From contig JAACJV010000003.1 of the NCBI GenBank assembly GCA_021378535.1, positions 29,765 through 93,764 of the forward strand: a DNA stretch of 64,000 nucleotides, in the 5' to 3' direction. The notes beneath the pieces are model-generated. The model was not told where the DNA came from, did no database searches, and was given only the letters and a program-made list of their open reading frames with translations. The position numbers and the translations under genes are program-made. Positions 51,696 to 63,937 of the stretch are shown here, piece after piece (the stretch's first letter is position 1; each line of letters starts with the position of its first letter). The stretch is from Ureaplasma sp. Hg1. Lineage in GTDB: Bacteria; Bacillota_I; Bacilli_A; Mycoplasmatales; Mycoplasmoidaceae.

Positions 51696-52565
51696 TTAAT
51701 ACCTTTCTAAGAATTCAATTACAGCACGGGTAATTTTAGTTGGGGTTGATGCCCCAGAGGTTACTGCGACCTTTTTAACGGACAAAAGTCACTTAGTGTC
51801 AAGATGATTAACATCATTTACCAAATAAGCCTTAAAACCACACTGTTGTGCGACTGCAACGAGTTTTTTAGAGTTGTTTGATTTTTGATCACCAACAACG
51901 ATGCATAAATCAATTGTATGATCCATCGCCATCACAGCCTCTTGGCGTATTTTTGTGGCGTTGCAAATATCGTTACGAAATTCAATATTTTTAAACCTCA
52001 AACGTAAGGACTGAACAATTGCTTGAAAATCATAATAACTAATAGTTGTTTGGTTAGTTACAAATAGTTTTTCATCTAATAATGTTAAACGAGCAACATC
52101 ATCAATGGTTTCAACCAATTTAATATTTTCATCAATTGCTAATGCAGCTATTGTTTCGGGATGATTATTTTTACCTAAATAAATTATTTGGCATCCTTCA
52201 TCAAGTTTTGTTTGAATAATTTGATGTGTTGCACTAACGTAGCGACATGTTGTATCAAACATTAAAAAGCCGCGTTTCTTAATTAATTGATAAACATTAT
52301 TTGCAGTTCCGTGGGCACTTAAAATAATAATCGGTTTTAAATTACTATCAAGATTAGCAATTAATTGGTAACGGCTTTCGTGGTCGTCATCAAGTAATTG
52401 AATATGATGCGCTTTCATTTCATCAATTAAATGCTGATTGTGAACTAATCAACCTAACATAAAAATATTTCTAGTCGGGTATTTTTTAGCAATTTTAAGT
52501 GCTAGTGCTCAAGCTTGTACAACGCCTTCGCAGAAACCCCTTGGAACTAGTTTGACAACTTCCAT
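51696..52565 (-). CDS. ispH: 4-hydroxy-3-methylbut-2-enyl diphosphate reductase
   Basis: Three cluster-ligand Cys in context: 'PRGFCEGVV', '[14 protein letters not shown]', '[14 protein letters not shown]'; '[10 protein letters not shown]'; '[11 protein letters not shown]'. Confidence 0.95.
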
Positions 52566-55183
52566 TATTTAGTTAATTTCAAACTTTCCAATGACTCGTG
52601 AGCATTCTTTAATTGTTCTTCGTACTTCAATAATTTGTTTTGCTCAATGTCGACTTTACTCTTAGGAGCTTTACTAATAAAATTCTTATTACTTAAAATT
52701 TGTTTGGAACGTGCCACTTCATTAAGTAAATGATCAATTTGTTTGTTTATTTTATTTACTTCATCTCCAATATTAAAAATGCCTTCCATTGCAACTTCAA
52801 GAACATAAGGCCCAACAATTTGCGTTAGTTTATTACCAAATATTCCGACGTTGCTAACGTTACATATTTTTGCATTCACAATGATTAGAAATAGGTTAAT
52901 TTCATTTAGCATCAATGATATTTGTTTAATATTTTTCTTAGTTACCATATGGAAACTAATTGATGTTTTGTTAGGAATATTATTATCAGCACGTAATTTT
53001 CTAATACCATCAATCAGTTGAATTATATTGTCAGTATTAGTTTCGTTTTGAACATCAATTATCTTTGGTCATGTTTCCTTCATAATCGAACATTTATGAT
53101 TAGGTAATGAATCGTAAATTTCTTCAGTTACAAATGGGCATTGCGGATGCAATAAAATTAGGATTTGTTTTAAAACGTATAACATAACAGCAATTGTATT
53201 ATTTTTATGTTGCGGGTTTAAAATAATTTGCTTTGCAAATTCAATGTAAAAATTACAAAAATCATTTCAAATAAAATGCTCCAAAATTTTTGTGGAAATA
53301 ACAAAATTATATTCCTTCATATGATGACTAACTTCGCGAATGGTTTCGTTAAGCTTATGTAGGATTCATTTATCTTGATTAGTAAACAAAGAATTTAACA
53401 TTCGATATTTCTTATTATTTTCAACGTGGTTAAAAATGAATCTTGCTGAGTTTCATAATTTATTAATAAAGTTTCAATTACTAGCTAATCTAGTTGGTGA
53501 ATAATTTAAATCCTCACCGATGGTTGAAGATGATGTTAAAAATAATCTCAAAGCATCAGCTCCATATTCATCAATTACATCCATTGGGTCAATACCATTA
53601 CCTAATGACTTTGACATTTTACGACCTTGTTCATCTCGGATTAAACCGTGAATTAATACATGTTTAAATGGTTTTTGACCTAAAAAATAATTTGATTGCA
53701 TCATCATTCGACTAACTCAAAAAAAGATAATATCGTATCCTGTAACTAAAACATCGGTTGGGAAGAAATCATTAAATTTTTTAGATTCCTTTGGTCAACC
53801 TAAAGTAGCAAAAGGCCAAAGTGCCGATGAAAACCAAGTGTCTAAAACATCTTTATCACGGACTCATTCATTAATTGGTACAGGTTGTTTAAGACCGACA
53901 TAAGTTTCATTACTTTTCTTATTATATCAAACTGGAATTTGATGACCTCACCATAATTGTCGGCTAATACATCAATCGTTAATACCACCTAGTCATGTTA
54001 ATATAGTGTTATTAAAACGTTCTGGATAAAAATCTATATTTTTTGTTTTTGATTTTTGATTTTTAGCTACTTTTTTAGCTAAAATATCCATTTTAACAAA
54101 TCACTGAGTTGACAAGTATGGTTCCACAATAGTATTTGTTCTTTCAGAATAACCAACTTGATTTTCATGCGCTTCAATTTTAATTAAACTATTTTGTTTT
54201 TGTAAATTACTTACTAATTTTTTACGACATTCAAAACGATCTAAATTTTCATAAACCCCAGCATTTTTATTCATTGTGCCATCATCATTCAGAATATTAA
54301 TTAATGGCAACTTATGACGAGTTCCAATTTCGTTATCATGAAAATCATGGGCTGGCGTACACTTCATTGCCCCTGTTCCAAACTCCATATCTATATATTT
54401 GTCAGCTATTATAGGAATAATTTTATCATTAGCAGGGTTAATAACTTTTTCATCGATTAATTTGCTATAGCGTTTGTCATTAGGATTTACAACGATAGCT
54501 GTGTCACCGAACATTGTTTCAGGACGAGTTGTTGCAATTTCAATGAATTTTCGAGGTTTATTAACAACCCGATATTTTATATAATACATTTTTGATTTAG
54601 TTGGTTTACTAATAACTTCAATATTACTAATAGCAGATTGTAAAACAGGATCTCAATTAACTAATTTAAGACCTCGATAAATTAATTTATTATTATATAA
54701 ATCAACAAAAACTTTATTAACAGCTTTTTTAATATTATCGTCCATTGTAAAAACTTCTGAATTATAATCTAAGGCTAACCCTAGTTTAGCCCATTGACTT
54801 CTAATGAAGGTCGCTTGCCCATCTTTTCAAACCATTAATTCTTTTAAAAAAGCATCACGTCCCAAATCATCTTTGGTTAGTCCTCTAGTTTCTTTTAAAA
54901 TTTTTTCAAATTTAGTTTGAGTTGCAATTCCTGCATGATCAGTTCCAGGCACCCATAAAGTGCGGTATCCTTTAAGTTTTTTAAAGCGGATGATCGTATC
55001 TTGTAAAGCAACGTCTCATGCGTGTCCTAAATGCAAGTGTCCCGTTACATTAGGAGGAGGTAAAATAATGCTAAAGGGAGTTCCTTTACCACTTGGTTTA
55101 AATAATTTTAAATCTAATCATTTATCATATTTTCCCGTTTCTACATCTTGGGGAATATATTTTTTACCTAACTTCTGATCCAT
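52565..55183 (-). CDS. valS: Valyl-tRNA synthetase
   Basis: '[49 protein letters not shown]', '[25 protein letters not shown]'. Confidence 0.97.
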
Positions 55184-55814
55184 TCTTCTCGTCCTCAGTT
55201 TTATCTAATGTCTGTTTTGATACTTTATTTAATTCTCTTTGTTTATCACGGTCGTCCAGTACTATTTTCTTTAAAATTTTATTTAAAGTATCTAAGTTGG
55301 TACCTTTAGCAGCGCTTAAAGGAATTAACCGATCCACACTTATATTTAAATATTTAGCAATTTGAAAGCGTTTATTATAAAAATGACTTTTAGATAATTT
55401 ATCTATTTTATTTAATACAATAAAATGATTCGCATAGTTATTTTCAAAAAAACGACTCATTTCAACGTCAACACTAGTAATTACATTCATATCACAAATT
55501 TGAATAACACCTTTTAAATTAGTTCTTTCACTTAGATATTCTTCAATAATCATTGCTAATTCATTTTGTTTACCTTTACTAACTTTAGCAAAACCGTAGC
55601 CTGGTAAATCAACAAGTCGAAAAAATTTAAAATCAAAAAAATTCACAAGTTGTGTTCGACCCGGTGTATTTGAAGTTTTAGCTATTTTACTTTTTGCAAG
55701 AGCATTAATTACTGAACTTTTACCTACATTAGAGCGACCAACAAAACATATTTCACTTACATTATCATTAATGTAGTGACTTGTGTTTGATGCTGATTTA
55801 ATAAATTTTGCCAT
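55164..55814 (-). CDS. engB: Ribosome biogenesis GTPase EngB/YsxC
   Basis: GRSNVGKSSVINAL, TPGRTQ, DLPGYGFAK, NKIDKL. Confidence 0.96.
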   Translation of the reverse strand: MAKFIKSASNTSHYINDNVSEICFVGRSNVGKSSVINALAKSKIAKTSNTPGRTQLVNFFDFKFFRLVDLPGYGFAKVSKGKQNELAMIIEEYLSERTNLKGVIQICDMNVITSVDVEMSRFFENNYANHFIVLNKIDKLSKSHFYNKRFQIAKYLNISVDRLIPLSAAKGTNLDTLNKILKKIVLDDRDKQRELNKVSKQTLDKTEDEKNGSEVR

Positions 55815-55819
55815 TGGCG

Positions 55820-56041
55820 TTATTGTTTAACCATTCGGTTGTAAATTTCGTTAACTTGTTTTTCACTTGGTTTACGACCTACTTGTTTATAAATTTGACG
55901 AATGGTGTCTTTACTAATTGGAGGGTTATCCTTCATTTGTTTTTTAAAAAATTTCATTGAAAGAATATATCCTACGATTCCTCCAATAATAAGTGCCGCG
56001 GGAATTCCTACTGCTAATCCGACAATTGCGCCTGTGTCCAT
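55820..56041 (-). CDS. UPF0154 (YneF-like) small membrane protein
   Basis: MDTGAIVGLAVGIPAALIIGGIVGYILSMKFFKKQMKDNPPISKDTIRQIYKQVGRKPSEKQVNEIYNRM. Confidence 0.88.
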   Translation of the reverse strand: MDTGAIVGLAVGIPAALIIGGIVGYILSMKFFKKQMKDNPPISKDTIRQIYKQVGRKPSEKQVNEIYNRMVKQ

Positions 56042-56202
56042 ACTAAAATCTCCTTGTAAATATGTGGATTATATCTAATAACAATATTTATTGATATAAA
56101 AATATATTTTTATTATACTAAAATATTATACATTTATTCTCTAAAATTTAATTGGATTTATAGATAACATTATTATTGAGATTGCTAAAAAATTAAATTC
56201 GA

Positions 56203-56931
56203 CTAGTTTTTCGCTTTTAATTTTAGGCTTTTGAGGCATATAATTTTAATTCCGATTGTGTTTTCCATGAATTGTTTTAAAATAATAATTAATAATTTTG
56301 CTTCGGGAATACGGTATCAATCGTGATATTGATATTTTTTTTCATAAGTTAAAATATGTCACATTTTCATCATGACTGACGGATAAACTTTATCATAAAG
56401 TGGATCATAACAATTTTTACAAACTAAACCCATTTCTTGAATTGAAATAGTTTTAATATCACGAATCGAGCCACATCGGACACAATGACTTAAATTAACA
56501 CCTGAGCCACTCAATGTTATTAATTTAATCATTGCATAAGCAGTTATCAAATATTGATTTTCATCATTTAAAACATTAAATAACACATCTTGGTATAATT
56601 TATAATAGGAAACGTCGTAATCATTTATTTTAGCAATATACTCACTTGTCACTAATAAGGGATATTCATTTTCGTACTTTCAATCAATTTGTTTAACTGC
56701 AATTACTTTTTTTAAACGACTTAATTTATCTGGTTTACTACTACTAAAAATTTGAAACTCTAGGTAGCTTCCCATAATTAAAGCACGAGCATTCTTGCTA
56801 ACAATACGTCTTGTTCCAGCTGCAAAGCAAACAAATTTAACTCCATGTTCATTAATAAAAGTTAGAATTTCATCAAATATATTGTAATCATAACGTGAAA
56901 CTAAATAGCCGTTAGTAATAACTAACGCCAT
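56203..56931 (-). CDS. recO: DNA repair protein RecO
   Basis: N-terminal OB-like region, CVRCG...CKNC zinc site, adjacency to era. Confidence 0.85.
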
Positions 56932-56934
56932 TGC

Positions 56935-57831
56935 TTATTTTTTATAACCTAATGATTTAATTAAATAATCACTATCTCTTCATTTATCTTCAACCTTAAC
57001 AAATATTTTCAAATTAATTCGACAATCATAAATATCTAGTAACGCAGCTCTTGAAGCGACTCCGATTTTTTTAACCATTGAACCAGCTTTACCGATTACA
57101 ATTGGTTTTTGACTTTCCTTTTCAACGACAATTGTAGCGTCAATATTATAAATATTTTTAGTAGCATCAAAAGCTTCACTTTCAATTTGCACCGCTAATG
57201 CATATGGTACTTCTTGACGTAAAAAATTAATACAATTTTCTCTAATGATTTCACTGATTACAAAACTATCAGTTAACTCATGCATTGTATTTTCATCGTA
57301 TAACAACGGTCCAGTGGTTAAATAAATTTTAATTGTATTAATTAATTTTTCAATATTGATACTATGCTTACCTGAGATTTGAATGGTATTAACAAAATTA
57401 TATTGTTTTTTTAATGAAGCAATACGTTCATCAATAATTTCTTGTTCTGATGTTTCGGCCTTCGTAATAACTAAAATTACTTGATCACTATTAAAAGCTT
57501 TTAATTTTTTTAAAACTTCTTCATCTTCTTTGTCCACCGGTCGAGTGATATCGCTAAGAAATAAAATAACATCAGCAACTTTAAAACTACGTTTAACTTC
57601 AGAATTTAAAAATAAATCTAATTTATTTTTAGGTTCATGATAACCTGGTGTATCGTTAAAAACCAATTGACATGTATCGTCGTTATAGATAGCTCTAATT
57701 TGGTTTCTTGTGGTTTGTGGTTTACCAGAAATAATTGCAATTTTATCTTTCATAATTGAATTAATTAAAGTTGATTTACCGACATTTGGTTTGCCACATA
57801 TAGTGACAGTACCGATTATTTTTTTAATCAT
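56935..57831 (-). CDS. era: GTPase Era
   Basis: GKPNVGKSTLINSIM, KPQTTRNQIRAIY, DTPGYHEPKNKL, KH-domain 'IVIGKAGSMVKKIGVASR'. Confidence 0.97.
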
Positions 57832-57840
57832 ACTTGACTC

Positions 57841-58218
57841 CTAAACTAATGCAATTATGTGAGGTATAAAAATTAATAATCCCACAATAATTGCTGATAA
57901 TGTTAATACTAATGTTGCCGCTGCACTTATGTCCTTAATTTTTTTAGCATTGAAATTATATTTAAAGGATACCATATCAACAACATTTTCAATTGCTGTA
58001 TTTAATAATTCGGTTCCAATGATAATTCCTATTACTAGAATAATGATTGCTCATTCAGTTGTATTTATTTTTAATACTATTCCTAAAATAATAACTATCA
58101 CAGCTGCTATAAAATGAATCACCAATGAAGCTTCTTCTTTTAATGATGTAGCAAGGCCACGGAAGGCGTAACCAAACTTACGTATTAAAGACCCTTTGTT
58201 ATTTCGTTTTTCACTCAT
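57841..58218 (-). CDS. dgkA: DgkA-family kinase (undecaprenol/diacylglycerol kinase)
   Basis: 'FGYAFRGLATSLKEEASLVIHFIAA', 'TELLNTAIENVVDMVSFKYNFNAKKIKDISAAATL'. Confidence 0.92.
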
Positions 58219-58222
58219 TCTA

Positions 58223-58669
58223 TTACCTCTCAATATTTGCTAATGATAATACTTTATCTTGAATTCCGAACATTATTTTTTCATCTGCTTTTGAAATGTG
58301 ATTATATTGTAGTAGATGTAGAATGCCATGTGCGAAAAGAAAGCAAATTTCTCTTTCGAATGAATGTCCATATTCTTTGGATTGACTCATTGCCTTTTCA
58401 TAACAAATGTATATTTCACCAATTAAATTAGTTTTAATACCGCTATCTCATAATGCGAAGGAAACAACATCCGTTACTTTATCGTTTTGTCTAAATTCTT
58501 TATTCAAACGCTGTATTTCAGTTTCGTTTACAATAAAACATTCAAAAAACAAATCTTTTTTAATTTCTAATAATTTGCTAATATGAAAAATAATATCATC
58601 AAATTTATCTTTGATATTTTGATCTGCTTGATATGTTAGATGATCAATCTCTAAAGTATAATTTAACAT
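58223..58669 (-). CDS. ybeY: Endoribonuclease YbeY
   Basis: 'LNKEFRQNDKVTDVVSFAL', 'FLFAHGILHLLQYNHISKADEKIM'. Confidence 0.93.
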
Positions 58670-58685
58670 GTTAACCTCACTAAAA

Positions 58686-59117
58686 TTATTGTATGGAATT
58701 TAAAACCATTATTAATGCACTATCATTATTATAGTAAGATTTCCTAATGTTGTATGTTTTAAAATTAAATTTTTGATAAAACACTATGGCTTGATAATTA
58801 TTTTCATTAACTTCTAAAAAGATTTTTTTGCCTTTAGATAATGTTATGATTGCTTCGATTAATTTTGTTGCGTATTGTTTACGACGATATTGAGGGAGCA
58901 CTCCAATTTTAATTAATTCATTGAAATCTAAACTTTTTAAAATTAAAATGAATGCCACCATTTTTTGTTCTTTAAATAATCCTAATTTATCGTAGTTATC
59001 ATCATCTAACATTGTTTTAAATTGTTGCAACGTATATTTATCATTAACAAAGATTGCTTCTTCGAGGGACATTAATTGTGTTGCGTGAGCACTTGTTAAT
59101 GTTTGTATAGAGACCAT
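58686..59117 (-). CDS. rimI: Ribosomal-protein-alanine N-acetyltransferase-like GNAT
   Basis: 'IKIGVLPQYRRKQYATKLIEAII...IFLEVNENNYQAIVFYQKFNF'; adjacent to tsaB. Confidence 0.85.
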   Translation of the reverse strand: MVSIQTLTSAHATQLMSLEEAIFVNDKYTLQQFKTMLDDDNYDKLGLFKEQKMVAFILILKSLDFNELIKIGVLPQYRRKQYATKLIEAIITLSKGKKIFLEVNENNYQAIVFYQKFNFKTYNIRKSYYNNDSALIMVLNSIQ

Positions 59118-59696
59118 TTACAAAGCTCCTTTAATATAGAGCGGTTTTAATTCATTAATATTAATGATCTTAGTGAAAAACGGTAGTCGATTAATTAGAT
59201 TAGAGAATATATCATTAGGTAATAAATTATTCTGTTCCCGATTTTTTAGTTCAGGAAAACGGTGATAGAAATTAACGATATCAGCCTTTAAAATCATTTG
59301 CGGTTCTACCACAACATTATCGTTAACATAAACTGCTATATATGATTTATTACCTCTTGCATCGATTAAACTAATGCAATTTGAAATTGCTTGTAATCTC
59401 AAACTATCAATTATATACAATCCAATATTTGGTTTGACATTAACTCAAGTTTTGGCCACAACAGCTCCAACACGAGTTCCAGTAAAGCTGCCCGGACCAT
59501 TATTCAAGTAAATATCTGTAATCTCATCTCGTGGAATTTTTTGCTTTTGTAGAAGTAAAAAAATATGTTCAATTAACAAGTCTGTTAAGTTATTGTTTGT
59601 GGCAACGCTATGGGTGCCAATGATTGTCTTATCTCTAATTATTGCTAAATTACAATATTTAGAACATACATCGATAAATAAAATATTTTCCTTCAT
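59118..59696 (-). CDS. tsaB: tRNA threonylcarbamoyladenosine biosynthesis protein TsaB
   Basis: 'ILFIDVCSKYCNLAIIRD', 'IYLNNGPGSFTGTRVGAVVAKTW'. Confidence 0.9.
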
Positions 59697-59701
59697 TTTT
59701 T

Positions 59702-60628
59702 CTACTCCTTATGGGAATTAATATATTCACTAAATTCATTTGGTAAAGGTAATTCAACAACAATTTCCTTATGTAAAATAGGGTGAATAAATTTTAATTT
59801 ATATGCATGTAAATATTGACCATACGTAGTTGTTTTATCACGTGTTCCATATAATGGATCATTGATAATCGGATGATTAATATAACGAAGGTGAACTCGA
59901 ATTTGGTGGGTTCTACCAGTGTGTAGTAAACATTTGATTAAAGCATATTGATGATAGTTATGACAAATAAAAAATTCAGTCTTAGCAAATTTAGAGTTTT
60001 TACCCTTGCCCACTTGCATTCGTAGTTTATCTTGAAAACTTCTAGCAATTGGAGCTTCAACAATCATATGGTCATTACTGAAATTATCATTTACTAATGC
60101 GTAATAAGTTTTTTCAACTAAATGATTTGCTACCATCGCTTGCAATAAATGTAAAGCTTCTAAGTTTTTAGCAATAATTATTAAACCTGATGTATCCTTA
60201 TCCAAGCGATGTACTATACCAGGTTGGCAATCTGGGTAGTGTTCGTTAAAATAGTATACTAGGGCATTTGCAAGTGTATCTGTTTCATTAAAACCTGTCG
60301 GATGTATAAGCATGCCACTTGGTTTATTTACAATCATCATATCTTTATCTTCGTACGCTATATCTAGTTCTGTTTTATATGGTTGCAATGTTATATTTAT
60401 TTTATTTGGATTTGTAAAGATTTTAATTAAAATTGAATCCCCATCCTTAACAATTGAGTTTTTCTTTGAAATTTTATCATTTAAATAAACATTTTGTTGC
60501 TCAAATAATAACTGAGTCTTCGTACGCGAAATATCTAAATGTTGTTGGACGAACTTATCAATTCTTATTGGAGTACTTGTTGAAACTTCTATTTCAATAG
60601 GTTTAAAAGTTGGATTATTTTGCTTCAT
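59702..60628 (-). CDS. rluD: RluD-type 23S rRNA pseudouridine synthase
   Basis: S4 domain 'IRIDKFVQQHLDISRTKTQLL'; 'PGIVHRLDKDTSGLIIIAKN'; 'LLHTGRTHQIRVHLRYINHPIINDPLYG'. Confidence 0.94.
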   Translation of the reverse strand: MKQNNPTFKPIEIEVSTSTPIRIDKFVQQHLDISRTKTQLLFEQQNVYLNDKISKKNSIVKDGDSILIKIFTNPNKINITLQPYKTELDIAYEDKDMMIVNKPSGMLIHPTGFNETDTLANALVYYFNEHYPDCQPGIVHRLDKDTSGLIIIAKNLEALHLLQAMVANHLVEKTYYALVNDNFSNDHMIVEAPIARSFQDKLRMQVGKGKNSKFAKTEFFICHNYHQYALIKCLLHTGRTHQIRVHLRYINHPIINDPLYGTRDKTTTYGQYLHAYKLKFIHPILHKEIVVELPLPNEFSEYINSHKE

Positions 60629-60629
60629 A

Positions 60630-62423
60630 TTAATTTATATGATTTTCTTTTTCAAGTTCTTTAATATTTATCATTTTAGTAATTTCAATAGCTATTTCAT
60701 CTAGTCTTTTATTAAGTACATTAATCTCTGCTTCCATTTCTAGAATTTCAGTATTAAATGTATTCGGATTTTCATGATCCATTGTATTATTCAATTTAAT
60801 TAATTCCTTTTGGATATTAATTTGTTTAAGTTGAATATCAAAAGTTTCATCATTAATTTCTGTAAACCATTCAATAAATTCAATGTATTTAGTTGGATCA
60901 TCTAACGAAATATTATTAAGAATATTTTCTGCATGTTTTAATACAACATCAATGTCATTGCTATCATCATCCATATTACTTATACCAAACTCATCAGAAG
61001 GTTGAAGTAACATTGATGCTTTCGTTTCACGGATTATTCCTTTGTTAGAAAAGCCTTCTTCTCTAGTCGCTATTTGTTTTTTATTATCAACGTTTACTTT
61101 TGTTGTAGTTTCTACTTTAGGTGTTGTTGTAACCTTTGTTTTTGTTGCAACTTTCGGTTTAGGTGTTGCCTTCTTTTTAGATGTAGTTTTTTTAGCTTTA
61201 GGTGTTGCCTTCTTTTTAGCTTTAACAACTGCCACTTTTTCAAGTGAATTTTCTTCTAATTTTTTAAGGCGAGCTTTTTCGATATCAAGTTTTGCTTTAC
61301 GCATTTCTAAAGCTTTCATTTCATCGCCTAGTTCAACTGAATCCTCAACTGAATCCTCAACTGAATCCTCAACTGAATCCTCAATATTTTCTTGATTAAT
61401 TATTGAATCTGGTTCTGCTTGATATTCATCTTTATTTGCATTTTGTTCTTCTAATTCTTTAAGTTTTGCTAAGTGCTTCTCACGGGCTGTCATTCCATTA
61501 TCATCACCATGTAAAGATTTAGAATAAGCGCCTAATTTTGATTCGTTACGTTCCTTAATTTCTTTAATTTTTTCGTCTCGAATTTCTTTTGCTGTTTTAA
61601 CACTTTCATCATTAGATAAAATTGGGGCGACATTTTTAAGCGGTGTATAACTACTTTTGATATTCAAATTGGGTTTTTTTGAAGTAGGTATATAATTGTC
61701 ATTATCTTCTTCATCTTCTTCGTATTCTTCATCTTCATTTATCTCAGATTTATTACTTAAACAACTATAAATTAATTCACTAATAAGTGCGATAATTATA
61801 AATAAAATACCTCCTACAACAAAACTATCAGCTCAATTAAAATCAAACCAAGGTCATTTAAAATAATCAACAACATTATTACTTCAATAAATTTTGTCAC
61901 CACTAGCATTAACAACTACATCAACAACGCAGCGATCAACAACATTTCCTAAACCACCAAAGAACACAGCATAAACAGTTATTATGTATCATCATTCTGT
62001 AATGAAGATGCTAACTATTAAAGCTATAACAACAGGTATTAGTTGAATTATCAGCACTACCGCTGGACTACCCGAATCTAACATGCCAAATGCAATTCCA
62101 GAATTAGGTACAACTCACAATCCTCAAGTAGGAGCACCAATATAATAATTAATTGTGGGATCTACATCTGCCCCTGGTTTTAAATTTTTTAAACCATAAT
62201 CTGCAAAATTACTTGTAAAATAATCTCTTAAAAAATACCAACCTAATCAAAAAATAACACCTAATATAATAAAGCTAAGCACTTTAATAAATATAGTTTT
62301 ATAAGAAAAAAGCTCATTAATATATTCGCGGCGTGAATCATTTTTAATTTTGTTTCATAAATTTGTGAATAAAACTCTATCAAAAAAATTATCTTCTACA
62401 TTATCATTAAATTTTTCAGTCAT
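60630..62423 (-). CDS. lspA: Signal peptidase II with ~370-aa low-complexity cytoplasmic C-terminal extension
   Basis: 'NSGIAFGML', 'GGLGNVVDRCVVDVVV', 'FNWADSFVVGGI'; frame continuous into the ORF 60630-61667 extension (junction translated and open). Confidence 0.88.
61333..61380 (-). repeat. 12-nt perfect tandem repeat x4 (EDSV) in lspA extension
   Basis: (tcaactgaatcc)4. Confidence 0.95.
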
Positions 62424-62573
62424 ACTAACCCCATTATAGATTTATAAATATATGTATATACTATTAATTATATTATAATTAAAATATGCCAATAATTCAA
62501 TTATTTACATAAAACAATTGAATCATTTATATATTATTCACTATTGGCAATAGCAATAGTGAATATAGTTTAA

Positions 62574-63125
62574 TTAATCAGTATATTTTTCTGGATGTGT
62601 TAATTTCATTTTTGCAATGAATGTTGACTTATCCATTTTGCCGTATTTTTCCATTAACTGGACACATTCAGCATATTCTTTTTGTGCTCATTTTTCATCT
62701 TGAAAACCTTTTATAACAACTTTTTTCTTTTGTAAGTTTTTATATGTTTGGAAAAAATCTTTTATTTCAAGCAAAAGGTGCTCAGGAATATCATGCAATT
62801 TTTGCATGTGATTATAACGTGGATCACAATCAATCACTCCAATTAATTTAGTATCGGTTTCACCACCATCAATCATTTCCATCGCCCCTAGAATTCTTGT
62901 TGGAACATTAACCCCGGGCTGAAATGCTTGGTCTGCAATTACTAAAACATCTAACTCATCGCCATCTCAATCTAAAGCATCTTTAATAAAGCCATAATTT
63001 TGAGGGTATCCACTTGCTCCATATAAGATACGGTCGACGCTAATTGTATTTGTTTTACGATCGAATTCATATTTAATTTTACTAAACTTGGGAATTTCAA
63101 TTGTTACATTTAATTTATTATTCAT
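62574..63125 (-). CDS. ppa: Inorganic pyrophosphatase
   Basis: '[17 protein letters not shown]', '[32 protein letters not shown]', '[10 protein letters not shown]'. Confidence 0.96.
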
Positions 63126-63237
63126 ATTTATTACCTTTTAAGAAATTATAATGGATGGTTGTGTAATGTCAATAGAAAAATAATTAATTTCGCACAATGA
63201 GTCACAAAATTAATTATTTTTTATTTAATCTATCAAA

Positions 63238-63561
63238 TTATTTTTTTCATTTACCGTCAGTAAAATCTTTAAGCATCATAGCTAAAGCATCTAATTTTTG
63301 ATCTTCATGGACATCCTTTAGTAAACTAGTCATATGATTCAAAATATTAACTTTTTTAATTTTGAAACGTTCAAAATCAGTTGTTGATCCTGCATAGATA
63401 TTACTATTACACAAACTATCAACGTTAGTTATATGTTTTATTTCACACGGTTTTTCTAGTTCTTTAAAATAACAAGATTTACATAAACAAGAATCTCAAG
63501 TACAATGGGTCTTAAGATCAATAGTTAGTTCTCGATTACAAATACGACAATTAGTTTTCAT
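63238..63561 (-). CDS. Small Cys-rich (zinc-ribbon-like) protein
   Basis: MKTNCRICNRELTIDLKTHCTWDSCLCKSCYFKELEKPC...; open with TGA=W. Confidence 0.6.
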
Positions 63562-63937
63562 GGTAGTACCACCTTTATATCTATTATATAAGAAAAAAAT
63601 AAAGCTTGTTAAATGATAAGCATATATTTTAGAAATTTTCAATTGATTAATAATAGTTGGTGCTTTTAAACTATGGACAAATCTAATATCCATATAATAG
63701 GAGATATATCATGATTTCCCATTATCTTTTGAAGTTAAATAGGAAAATATGATTAGTTTATCGATGATTTGTTTCCGTCAGAACAATTTAATAAAAATAT
63801 AGACTATTCTAAATATCAGTTTTTTTATTCATGAGATTTCCTAATTGTTGTTGAATTATTTTAAATTTATTAATTTTTTTTAAATATATAGAATATAATT
63901 TATTAAGATAGTAAATAAGAATATAAAGGAGTTTTAA

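Noticed and set aside
53474-53707. Stand-alone small synthetase-like ORF
   Set aside because: It is the KMSKS-containing fragment of valS in the same frame as the flanking pieces.
61042-61395. Plus-strand ORF opposite the lspA extension
   Set aside because: Antisense of the Lys/Ala/Thr repeat; hydrophobic composition is an artefact.
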